Shown here: piece after piece, positions 1 through 9,753 of the stretch
Position numbering within the stretch: position 1 is the first letter of the stretch
Layout of the letters: every line of letters starts with the position of its first letter
The notes under the pieces: model-generated
Databases searched by the model: none
Seen by the model: the letters and a program-made list of their open reading frames with translations, nothing else
Told to the model about the DNA's origin: nothing
Assembly (NCBI GenBank): GCA_040954595.2
Contig: CM082583.2
Span: 3,472,001-3,536,000 of the forward strand
Origin: Balanoglossus misakiensis
Taxonomy: Eukaryota > Hemichordata
Direction: 5' to 3'
DNA length: 64,000 nucleotides
Translations under genes and position numbers: made by a program

Positions 1-1031
1 ATTGTAAATGTACATGTACGCATACATGTACAATACACATATACTGGTAGTGGTATACACAGAACATGCCTAAAGCAGATTGTATGGAATTTGGATAGGT
101 TAATGACCATTGTATTTGGAATCACTTACAGATGACAAGAAAATGACAGGATTGATGACATAAAAAGGACATTATGCAACATGAATCATCTGGAAATATT
201 TTCATCAACACATCATTAGATAAGTGAAGATAATTATCGCAATTTTCTTCATTTTACAATCCCTTCTTCTGATTGCATGAATACTGATACAAACTATAAA
301 TAATAAACTGAGAATGCCATTTTCTATTACACATTGAAAACTCAGTCTGTCAAAACGTATCTGATTAATATTACTATTTTTATGAATATTCAATCTGGAG
401 TATTCATACTAACTTAAAATTACACATAACATTATTACTGCCAATTATTTTCATCAAATTTCAGGAACCACAATAGTGGTCAATTGAAAATATACCTTCC
501 GTATCATGCACTGCATTGTATGACTTCATTTTAGCTTTTCATAAGAAATCCAATGCCAAATTCCTAGATTCCTTTGTTAAAAAAAAAAATACATTGTATG
601 ATGACTATACAATGTACTACCATAATTAAGTCTGGATGTACAGTTTCCATGTACCTGTTATACCTTGTAACATAGACCCTTAAGAGTCTATGTTTGTAAA
701 CAATTTATGACAACAATCAGAAGTTACTGCTTTATCCACATTTAGTATAACACAGCACTTTACTAACATTATATCACCCTTGGTGGCCTCCTGCAATTGT
801 AAAAATATCAATCAAAACCTTTCATAGTATTTCAGTTGAGAGTTAATTAAAGTACTTAATGTATTGTATTCAATGTTTCTACATCAGGAATGAGTATGAA
901 GTATGTGCTAATTCAGATTATTTTTGTCAACTTGCAGGCAATTGAAATCCCTAGTAACACCATCTACTATGCGTTTCCAGGCCATCAAACTAAGCTCCAT
1001 TGACTCAAGCATGAACAGCTACATCTCTCTG

Positions 1032-1187
1032 TTTAAAGGGACAAAGTCTCTCCCAGGCTGCCCTTTTAGTTTGTGTGGTTGAACGTTGATTCACTACATA
1101 TCCACATATAGAATAACATTGACAGTGTCTGTATCAAACATAATTAATGGAAAAAGGGCAATGAGAGCGAGACAATGTCCCTTTAAA
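1032..1187. repeat. Inverted-repeat element (MITE-like), family shared with 14661-14962
   Basis: The ends are imperfect inverted repeats: the left end begins TTTAAAGGGACAAAGTCTCT and the right end finishes GAGACAATGTCCCTTTAAA. The internal stretch with TTGATTCACTACATATCCAC is found again, inverted, in the ELP1 intron at about 14731-14960. Two related copies in one window indicate a dispersed family. Confidence 0.6.
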
Positions 1188-2108
1188 ATTTGCCATGATC
1201 TCACTACCTACATGTACTTTTTCCTGAACGTACGAATTTCTAAGTTATATTGAATTGCAAAATGATAATATACGTGTACATTATAATGAATTACCAAAAT
1301 GCATGGATGGCTGTTTTTTTCAACCCGAGTCTCTCACTTAAATTTTGTCATCAGATTAAGAACTAATTGTATAATAACCCTGGCCTTTAATAGCAACTCC
1401 AACAAGTCATTAAAATTAGTTAATTACTGGTTGTCTGTCATGATGGTTATGTGAATACTGCTGAAAATGTTTTGTTTTCCTATGAAAGTTTGCTTGATAT
1501 GCAAATGAGCAATTTTGAAATCAGCTGCTTGTCCAGTTGCTCTCTACAACTATTGTATGTAGTGTATATGTACATTTGTAACCCAGCTGTGGATGGAGGC
1601 AAGGATATAACCTCTACAATTCCACAAGGTGACAATTTTAGAATTTCTCTGGTCTGCTTAAGTAGTACAGTACATGTCTATAGTCGGATCACATACAACA
1701 ATAGCCACCATTGTACCTGTGTATGAATACCAGCTGTATTATACCGGTACTTTTTGACCTGGTTTTACAGTCTCATGTCCGCATGACAAATGAAGATCAG
1801 CAGGCCATGCAACACTTTTACAGAGACACTACTGTATTCAGAGTATTATTGTAGACCTACTGCCATAATTCTTGGTGCTTTTATTGATTTGTGCAAAATG
1901 CATTTAGCCCAAATACATGTGGGCAATGTGTTAGAGAGTAAAAAAAGTAGACTAACTGGCTGACTGAACAAATGAATGAATGAATGAATGAAGCACACAT
2001 TCATTTACACAATTTGGGTAACTATTTATTTCTCGCCCACACCTGTTTCATGGTGGCCAGCTATTTGCATGCCAAAATTTGCCACAGGGGCATTAAAATT
2101 TATATACA

Positions 2109-2528
2109 TTAAGGATGTACGTTCAGTAAAATTGAAAGTATTGTCATTTTTTTAATTGTGGATTTTTGGATTCTCCTTTGTATGTATGATGAAAATCCGT
2201 AATAAAATATAGGGGTCACCGCGCTTGTTTTTGAAATACAGAGCCATGAATTTAGTCGATAATAGAAGAAAACTGCTGACTCAGCAATTTTCACCAATGG
2301 TTTGTCTATGGGCAAAATTTTTGACGCAATTTATCTCAAAATAGAGCGCGGTGACCCCTATATTTTATTTGACCTATGAATTTATATTTGCTGGACTGAG
2401 CTATGTGTAAAATTTCGTGAAAATGACAATAGTAGAAGTTTGTTTTCTAGCAATTTTCAATGTAATCCTATGGGAAAAAGACCGCGCGCGCACTGTTTCC
2501 GGTTTATGTTCTGCGCGTACATCCTTAA
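2109..2528. mobile_element. TTAA-flanked MITE-like element
   Basis: A 420-bp segment is bounded on both sides by TTAA. Terminal inverted repeats sit directly inside: GGATGTACG on the left and CGTACATCC on the right. A second, internal inverted pair surrounds the middle (AATATAGGGGTCACCGCGC at about 2207 and GAGCGCGGTGACCCCTATAT at about 2344). No protein is encoded. TTAA targets are typical of piggyBac-type transposition, so a non-autonomous element of that kind is plausible, but the terminal bases were not matched to any family. Confidence 0.55.
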
Positions 2529-3906
2529 ATGAAGGAATGGGTAAAATAATGAGCTAACCAAACATGAGGCCTGTCGACCCCAAAGTCTTTTGGACAAGTA
2601 ATACACCTGATTTTATTTTAAGGTATGACTTTTGTGCATAAATTAATCACAAAAATGATAAGAGTACATAATGTGTTTCATCCCACTTACTACCACAAGT
2701 AATTCTAAGGCTGTACATGTATCTGGTCTGGGTTCCGATATATGGAAAGGGTAGGTCAAGGGTCAGTCCAAGGTCACCCAAAATTTTGTCAAAAAGTTTT
2801 GGTTCAATACACATCTATGTCCAATATGTTTTATATATGACAAAACATTTCTACATGTACATGTTAAGCAGATGACATATCACATCATAAAATGAATTGG
2901 TGTATGTATGTACATTACAGAACCCTCCCTAATTTTGAATGTAAAATCTTTATCCATATTTATGTGATGGATCCGCTACAGTCTTGGGACACATTTGATT
3001 AAAACTTTGATTTTATATAAAAATCGCCTGCACCCAAAAGTGAAAGTCCATAAATACAGGCTTTGCTTAGTATTTTATTCACAACAAAATAATTGGCACT
3101 CAAGCATGAGTTGGCAAAAACTGTTGAAGTAGCTGGTGATCTATTGTAATATTAACTGTTGACATAGTAGCATGGTTGGCACAAAACTATGGTCATTATC
3201 TATCCCATTCAGTGTTCACTGAATATGTCCTGGTAAACCCTCAGTGATTCCGATCAGACTCTCTCAAAGTACATGTATGCCAATCAGCAGCTCTATGGCA
3301 TAAATTTCCTGCTGGGAAAGGCAGGCAGACTCTCCATACAGAGACGTTTTCTGACAGTATCATGTGTAATATTAACATTCAGAGAAGTGTATACATGTAT
3401 GTATGCATTACTTACAATTAATGTATGAAAAGTGTATCAGTGTGTAAATGGCAAAATCATTGGTCTTCAAAAAGATAAAGTTGGTTTCTGCTTTTTTCAT
3501 GCACAATTTCTTATAGTACTTCTTACGAAAAATCAATGACAGCCTCGAGTGTGTATGTATACGATTTATATGTACATGTACTACTAACAAAATGCATGCA
3601 TGCTAGATCAGAGTAATGAAACAATTGTCAGTATGTTTGCCAATTAATTTTCAGCATGTCCCCAAATGAGGTGAGTTAGGTCAGGTGCAGTGTTTCATCT
3701 GACCCCTATGACTCCGACCAAACCATTCCGAAAAAGGAGTGGCTGGTCCCGTACACGATACTGATCTGGACTGGAGTGCAATAGTGCAGTGTGCCTTGCT
3801 GTAAACCATCGGAATGGGAAATCCCACCACCGGATCATTGGCCTAGTCTTTATTCCTCAATCGGACCAAGTGATAAATCACCATTACACTCGAAACTCCC
3901 CCTACT

Positions 3907-3994
3907 GTAGCTGCAATAATTGTAGCCCACGGGACTTCATGGTGGCCAACGGGCAGCCACCATGATAAAGGCCCGTGGGCTACTAAGTGCAGCT
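3907..3994. repeat. Short foldback (inverted repeat)
   Basis: The arms TAGCTGCA...TGTAGCCCACGGG and CCCGTGGGCTACTAAGTGCAGCTA pair around a centre that contains CATGGTGG and CCACCATG. It is non-coding and lies in the presumed DMXL intron. Confidence 0.5.
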
Positions 3995-4443
3995 ACCCCT
4001 GCTGCAGAGTTTGCTCTCATCTCCATCCGATCCTACGTTGCACATGTAAGGCGTTTGCAAACCGTGGATAACGCAACAATCGAGGAAGACACTAACAGTA
4101 CTCGTACGTGGGCGAGCATGTTTGACATGTATGTAGTAAATGAATAATGCACTGGGATTAATCATGACATTCGTGCTGTACTGAAGCCCTTTCGTTTTAT
4201 CATGACGATTCGGTTTTCCCTTCCAGTTCTACGGCCCGACAACTAGTAATTTACCGACCTATGAAGGACATCTAATAGTGGGTTAAATGTTTATGAATGA
4301 AACCCGCATGCACGTATATGTACGGGCGGATCTCTTACAACGATGAGTTCAGTATACAGTCCTGAAATTGAAGTTTCTATATAAATTGTAAATAATCACG
4401 GGACGATTAAAAATATTGATAGCGGAATAAATAAATGAATTAC

Positions 4444-4530
4444 CGTGAATGGTATTCCGTCAACATATCCAACTGCGAAACAGCTATCACCTGCATTGAC
4501 TGCACCTGTAAGCACCTGGTGACGATTCAT
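4444..4530 (-). CDS. DMXL: DMXL / Rabconnectin-3 alpha, first coding exon (partial gene)
   Basis: On the minus strand an ATG at 4530 opens 29 codons reading MNRHQVLTGAVNAGDSC, then FAVGYVDGIPFT, followed directly by a splice donor (GTAATT at 4443 downwards). This closely matches my recollection of the N-terminus of vertebrate DMXL1/DMXL2, which starts MHLHQVLTGAVNPGD and reaches PFT before AYGSGCDIVIL. DMXL proteins are roughly 3000-residue WD40 scaffolds that, with WDR7, regulate V-ATPase assembly and act on synaptic vesicles and endosomes. The exon is short and ends in phase 0. I could not find exon 2 (AYxSGCDIVI-like) between 1 and 4443, so the rest of the gene lies beyond the left edge. 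Identification rests on 29 residues, but the match is dense. Confidence 0.82.
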
Positions 4531-4800
4531 AGTGTTAGAAGAAGGCGAGAAATTCTTCAAAACAGCGATAGACACCCTGTCTGATCACTTGGACAGCCGT
4601 CCATTTTGCAGTCATATTATCCCAGAATTCACTGTGGTTTGCAAAAACTGAAAATGTTTTCAGATGTGAATTCGGGTGAAAACAGTTTTCAGATTCAAAC
4701 GTCGGATTTACGGAAATAAATAGCACCCCCAAAGATTACATTGTATCATGTTGGCAATTTTTCAGAGACTGGGCTATATATAAAGGGGGAAACTTCACCA
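4531..4800 (-). promoter_or_regulatory. Possible DMXL 5' UTR and TATA-type promoter
   Basis: Upstream of the DMXL ATG on the minus strand, a TTTATATATAG box lies at about 4784-4774, which would place a start site near 4750 and give a 5' UTR of about 220 nt. A 26-codon upstream frame beginning with ATG (MTAKWTAVQ...) ends at 4535, just before the main ATG and out of frame with it. The assignment is inferred from position and motif only; the 5' UTR could be spliced further upstream. Confidence 0.3.
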
Positions 4801-5399
4801 GCCCATTTCTTGGGTTTTATTATCCTGCCAGTTCAATGTCAGTATTAAATATAATTATTACAAATATTTTGTTTTACATTAGGGCTTAAAGTCTTTACAG
4901 AGATAGTACATGAGCATGCAGAGAAAGGGTTTATAGCTCATTGCTGAATACTATGGAAAGTGAGCTTTATATCTGCTTTGGTTTTGTCTTATAATTACCA
5001 TGAGGACAATTTTAAAAATAAAAAGATTTATGAAATGAATTCATTTCATATTCTGCCTCAATATTATAGGAAAGCTGGGTATTTTGTAAATTATCAAGTG
5101 TCAAAATACCTCAATATTACACATACTGATGAAAAATAGCACAAAAGAACAAGGCAAATTATTGTTTTGTTTTTATTAATCAATATATCTTGATTCCGTT
5201 TTTAATTCTTTATATGATTCAACCCCTAGGACTCAGGAATTAGGCTTAACCCTGGCAGCTCAGTTCTTGATAAGTATATGAAAACTTTCAGTAAAATCAC
5301 ACACTGGGACCCATCGGTTCATCATCTTATCAAGTGATGGATCATCTGAACTTTGTTACAAATCCGAAGCGATCTAAATGTTATCTACCCTCACGTGAG

Positions 5400-5494
5400 C
5401 TCTTTGAGGTGAAAGGTCAAAAGGAAAAGTTCACGATATCAGCAGTTTGAGGAAGACGCGCGTAGGATTGCGTGCTGCTAATTTTTGGTTTCAG
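5400..5494 (+). other. Possible non-coding first exon of PHAX
   Basis: A strong donor (TTTCAG then GTAAGT at 5495) has no ATG in the preceding about 90 nt. The PHAX coding exon begins just after an acceptor at 6395-6396. A 5' UTR exon ending at 5494 spliced to 6397 would give a leader of about 120 nt. The 5' limit given is arbitrary. This is inferred from splice signals and position. Confidence 0.4.
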
Positions 5495-5660
5495 GTAAGT
5501 TACTGAGAAATGTTGGACGCAGAGTAGACAAAGAAATAACGACTGTTGACATGTGACATTTTCGCGGCATATGCAGCTTCAGGTAATTTTGTGTACACTT
5601 GTCGAACCTTTGACTTGACATTGTTTTGACAATGACTTCAGAACACAGACCTGTTCCCGC

Positions 5661-5744
5661 AGCTCGAGGTTTTGCTTTGGTTTGTTTGCTAGACGGCAAA
5701 ACCAGACGCCGTCTAACACACAAACCGAGGCAAAACCTCAAGCT
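5661..5744. repeat. Foldback in the DMXL-PHAX intergenic/5' region
   Basis: AGCTCGAGGTTTTGC, TTTGTTTGCTAGACGGC and GCCGTCTAACACACAAACC, GCAAAACCTCAAGCT form a near-perfect hairpin with arms of about 38 nt. If the PHAX first exon ends at 5494 it lies in PHAX intron 1. Confidence 0.6.
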
Positions 5745-6041
5745 ACTGAACTGCAGCTAAACATAGATATTTATCGCAGTTTCCTCCACTTTCCTAACTT
5801 TGCAACGTCCGAGCGCGAGGCTGCAGGCACCCCCATGCTCGAAATAAAAATCCTCGAGATTCCCGTGTGATGATATGATGGCCATGAACGTACCACAGAT
5901 CACGGTCACTCCACACCGTGCACAGATGAATAGACTAAAGGGGAGGGTGTATGTCCGCATTTTGTAGACTTGTCATTGACTACATACTTGTCTTTCGACC
6001 AGAAAATCATTGTAATTTATAGGGTAAAACCACGGTAAAAC

Positions 6042-6168
6042 AAAAAAATGCAAGTATGGCCAGGTAGAATTTCTGAGGGACTAAAGAAATTTTGGAGGAC
6101 TACATGTAAATTAAATTTAGATCTTAGTCCCTCAAAAATTCTACCTTGCCATATCTGCATTTTTCTTT
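6042..6168. repeat. Foldback MITE-like element upstream of PHAX
   Basis: The left arm (AAAAAATGCAAGTATGGCCA, GGTAGAATTTCTGAGGGACTA) is repeated inverted on the right (TAGTCCCTCAAAAATTCTACC, TTGCCATATCTGCATTTTT). It has no coding capacity. Confidence 0.6.
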
Positions 6169-6425
6169 GACCTGATAAATCTCATAATCGATATGAGTAT
6201 GACTGAATTATCACTAGCCAGTATGATACACCACTGGCCCAACAAATATTCACCAATGTCAGTGGTGAGAATAATATCCAGTATAGGACTGATGAGAACA
6301 ATTTATAGAATTTCAAGATTTCTGAAATTTAAAAAAAAAAATTTGCTTAGAGGGCACACTTATTTAATACCACAATGTGTTTTCATTTTCTTCCAGATGT
6401 GGTACTAGTAATTCGTGATCAAATC

Positions 6426-7817
6426 ATGGAAGGTAAATTTGAATATCGAGATGACAAGCAGTTCCATTATTCAAGTGGAGAAGATGACAGCTCCTTTTCT
6501 GGAGTTGAAAGCAGTGATGATGATGAGACACCATGGAAACGACAAAGGCAGGACAACGTTGCTCAAATCCGAGGAGATGGTCAGTCAGTCAAGCAATCGG
6601 CCAGTCAGCCAAATAGTAGAGAAACAGAAAAGAGTGGAAAAGAGACTGATAAATCAGCAGGCAGAGGGGAACGTACGAAGCCAAAAGCATTTAATAAGAT
6701 TTGGACCTCAGTTCTCCAAGGACAGAATGAGCACGAAGTTGAACGCGACATGAACAATTTAGATCCTTCAGCAGTTGTGACAGAACGGGATGTTGAGAGC
6801 TATAAATTTAAATTTTCATCTGACAGTCACAGTCACAGACCCAGAGAATATAAAGAATTCAGAGAACATAGCAGGGCATCTGATCGTCAACATGGTCGGC
6901 AATATGGACGTGAAAAGAGAAAACGAGCGGTCAAGGAGAGGCTTGGTAGTCATAGTGTGAAAGAACGTCTAGGTAGACCACACGTTAGAGACAGGTTAGG
7001 CAATAGAAACAATTATTACACTGTGCCCATTGGAGTGAATGAAGACCATGATCCTGAGACAGTGGCACAAGAAATAATTAAACGATTGGATGAAGGAAAG
7101 ATTGATCTGATACGAAAAATTGTTGAAGTTGTTGGCAACAAGAAAGCACTGCAACTTCTACGCGAGACAGAGGAAGTGGAACACACTGGAGGAATGATGA
7201 CACAGGTAAGAGGAGGGTCATGTGTTTTGAGTGAAAATGAAAATCTTTTCAAAATCAATTGTGTATACTTACCAAATATTCATTGCTTTCTTTGAAAATA
7301 TATGGTAGGTTGCCCATGTAATGCTGAAGCAAGCCTTGTAAAACAGTGGAGAGCAGCATACAATACCATTTCACCATCCTTTGTACAGGAGATGCAGTCT
7401 TGTACATGTATGTTGCAACTTTTGCCGTGTTTGATACATCATACATGTACACGTATGTGCAAATATCCTGTATTTATTTTGATATTTAGGCAGCTTGATT
7501 CAAATTATATCTTATCAAATATCTTGTAGGATGGTTCCAGAAGAAGACAGCCGGGTGGTGTTTATCTGACAATTTTGAAATCTGATGTTGACATATCCAA
7601 AGAACAACTTGGCGCCATCAATGAATTCAGCAAAAAGATGGAAAATCAAAACAAAAAGAAAGCAGAGAAAAGGCGGCGGTATTTACAGGGCAAGAGGTTT
7701 AAACAGCAGTTGCAGAAGGAAAAAGATGCAGACAACGGTGGAATGGTTGATAAAGAAACGGAATCGGTCGGAACAAGTATGAATGTGGATGTTACAGAAG
7801 TGGAATTATCACATTAG
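6426..7817 (+). CDS. PHAX: PHAX, phosphorylated adaptor for RNA export
   Basis: Two coding exons, 6426-7205 and 7530-7817, join in phase 0 (donor GTAAGA, acceptor TTGTAG) into 355 codons plus TAG; human PHAX is 394 aa. PHAX bridges the cap-binding complex and CRM1/RanGTP to export capped U snRNA precursors from the nucleus. Visible: an acidic serine-rich N-terminus (about residues 17-36) ending in WKRQRQ; KIWTSVLQGQNE near residue 100, like the human NIWGAVLQEQNQ; a KERLG-type motif present three times (about 168-192); the conserved block IIKRLDEGKIDLIRKIVEVV; and the junction DGSRRRQPGGVYL of the PHAX RNA-binding domain, followed by a basic KKKAEKRRRYLQGKRFKQ segment. I chose the ATG at 6426 because it is the first after the acceptor at 6396. 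Identification is secure. Confidence 0.93.
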
Positions 7818-9753
7818 GCAAACAAGGTGTTGAAGTAGAATGTGATGTTGTAAAACAGGGGGAAGAAGTTAATATATAAGAGGAAGGAGAACTTCTTGGA
7901 AATGAGGATGAAAATATGGAATTAGGAGTACATGTATTTGTAAAAGTGGAGGGAGAAACTATGGATTGAAAACATTGTGTGAATTGAATTTCCGAGAGTA
8001 CAAATCCTATTCAAAGTTGGATTTTTTTGTTTTGTAATTCCATGATTTATTTTACAGCAGAATGTACATTTTCTGACAGGAAGTCTTGGCTTTTGAGAAA
8101 TGTTCATATCAATGATACCATGTTATCTGTATTTGTATGAAACTGCCTGCCTGAAAAGGTTTAAAAACTAGTTGTATCTCAAGTAAGGCAAGCCTCAGAT
8201 GGGTTGACTTAGTTACTCATCTTTGTTGTTAAAAATATGAATCATGCATCATAACTAGAGATAGATTGCATAGAAACACGAAGTTTACATTTGAACATTT
8301 TGAATTTAAAGGGCAATGTTTGCCAGATTTGATTTATTTCCATATTGAAACAAAACACAGAATCAGTCAATCAACAGAAACAAAACAAAAACTCCCACCC
8401 GAATATGCCTGCTTCAGACATTTCCCTATTTATATGCATATTTGTCAATGACTGAAGAGGTTATTTGATTAATCATTATGTCAAATCTGAAGATTGAAAA
8501 ATGTACTTTGAAGTTGTTTTCATATTATCAAATATGCAGGCATGGAGCAAGGAGTTTAAACTGCTCACCAAATCTGCCAGGCTACGGCCATCAAGTGGTT
8601 GAATTTGGAGAATACAGTGCATGGTTATATTCCATAGCCTTACATGTAGAATTTTGAGAAAACATTTGCAATTTTGTCATTTTCTTCAAATGTTCACAAA
8701 AAGTGCCAAAAAAGGAGTATTATCAAATGATGAAAAGAAAACAATGTGCCACCATGTTTAATTTTTTGACAGAGCTGTTCAGATATTTTCACCATAGGAA
8801 AAGTGCTGACTAGGCAATCTTGCATGATGTACGTACAGATAGTGATATACCATGGCCGTGTCATTGTTTGGTGTTCACCAAACCATTAAATTTCTGTTAG
8901 AAAATCACATTTTTAGAAGGATGTGCAAACCGAGCTGAGAGTTAGAAAGGTGCTTTATCAGTATTGAATGTTAGTTGATCTGATTTGGCCTTTGATGAAA
9001 TCGGGAAACAGAAATGGTTTGATGTGCGCCCTCAACGATGGTAATTACTAGAAGTCAAAATGGCTGCGCCCATGAATCAAGAAGTGGCATGGTGCTCAAA
9101 GTAGATACCAGCGCAGGTGATCAGGACCGACATATTTTTGCCCGATAATCTAGGTACAGACGAGTGTGTAGTCAAACACGGTATGTTAGCTGCCTTTTTA
9201 CTCCATGTATTACACAAGTACGACGATCGACATTTCCAGCCGAACATTTATTTATGATTTGGATTCCACCAGCAAGCAGGCCAGCAATCATTGCATTTGC
9301 ATTGCAACTACTATTTTAACCGTGCCGACCGGTGCTTCAGACGGTGAATCTGCAGTGGACGCTTTTACACCATCGCGAAGCGATCGTATCTCGTGCCTTT
9401 GTCAATGATTGTAACCACAGCCTCTGTTGCCTGTGATTGTAACACTGCGTACAGGTCTGTGTGTTCCCGGCGTTACACGGCCTCCACCACGCCGGGAACA
9501 CACAGACCTGTACGCAGAGCCACAATGGTTGTAGCGGGTGCGCGTTTGGGCGGGGGGGGGGGGGGGGGGCTGATTCAGCGGCCCCTCCCCCAACGGTACA
9601 GCTGCGTACCACAGCTAGTGCTGCTACTGCTAGGTTGACCTGCACTGGCTGTGCTGCATTTGATTCTCTCATAGAGAATCTTGAACTTGTAACTAATTTC
9701 TTTATCTATTAACTAGTTTCTTTATCTATTTGTTTGAACAGTTACATTTAAAG
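7818..9753. other. PHAX-ELP1 intergenic region and ELP1 leader
   Basis: No coding exon is recognised. It should contain the PHAX 3' UTR (no clear AATAAA seen close to the stop) and the ELP1 promoter. At about 9056-9069 the sequence AAAATGGCTGCGCCC resembles the YY1-type motif common at housekeeping start sites, and CAG before GTGATC at about 9114-9117 could end a 5' UTR exon. An acceptor-like TTTGTTTGAACAG ends at 9741, 12 nt before the ELP1 ATG. Also present are a perfect hairpin (9445-9517), a G-run of about 18 (from about 9551) and a short duplication of TTTCTTTATCTATT (about 9695-9730). Confidence 0.5.
9445..9517. repeat. Perfect 28-bp-arm hairpin upstream of ELP1
   Basis: CTGCGTACAGGTCTGTGTGT followed by TCCCGGCG at 9445-9472 is exactly reverse-complemented at 9490-9517, leaving a 17-nt loop. 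It is non-coding, and several spurious short frames overlap it on both strands. Confidence 0.8.

Larger units (their letters stand above)
1..4443. other. Non-coding region, probably first intron of the minus-strand DMXL gene
   Basis: I see no conserved coding exon on either strand here. Because the DMXL first coding exon (4444-4530, minus) ends with a splice donor and no second exon can be recognised to its left, this stretch is most simply the start of a long DMXL intron (inference). It holds foldback or MITE-like elements at 1032-1187, 2109-2528 and 3907-3994, a short GAAT tandem near 1971-1990, and many TACATGTA words. The short open frames in it have no recognisable domains. Confidence 0.5.

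Noticed and set aside
2109-2315. 68-codon minus-strand frame as a gene
   Set aside because: Falls wholly inside the TTAA-bounded inverted-repeat element.
9337-9712. Several overlapping frames on both strands upstream of ELP1
   Set aside because: They read through a perfect hairpin and a G homopolymer; no plausible protein, and the ELP1 start is clear at 9754.
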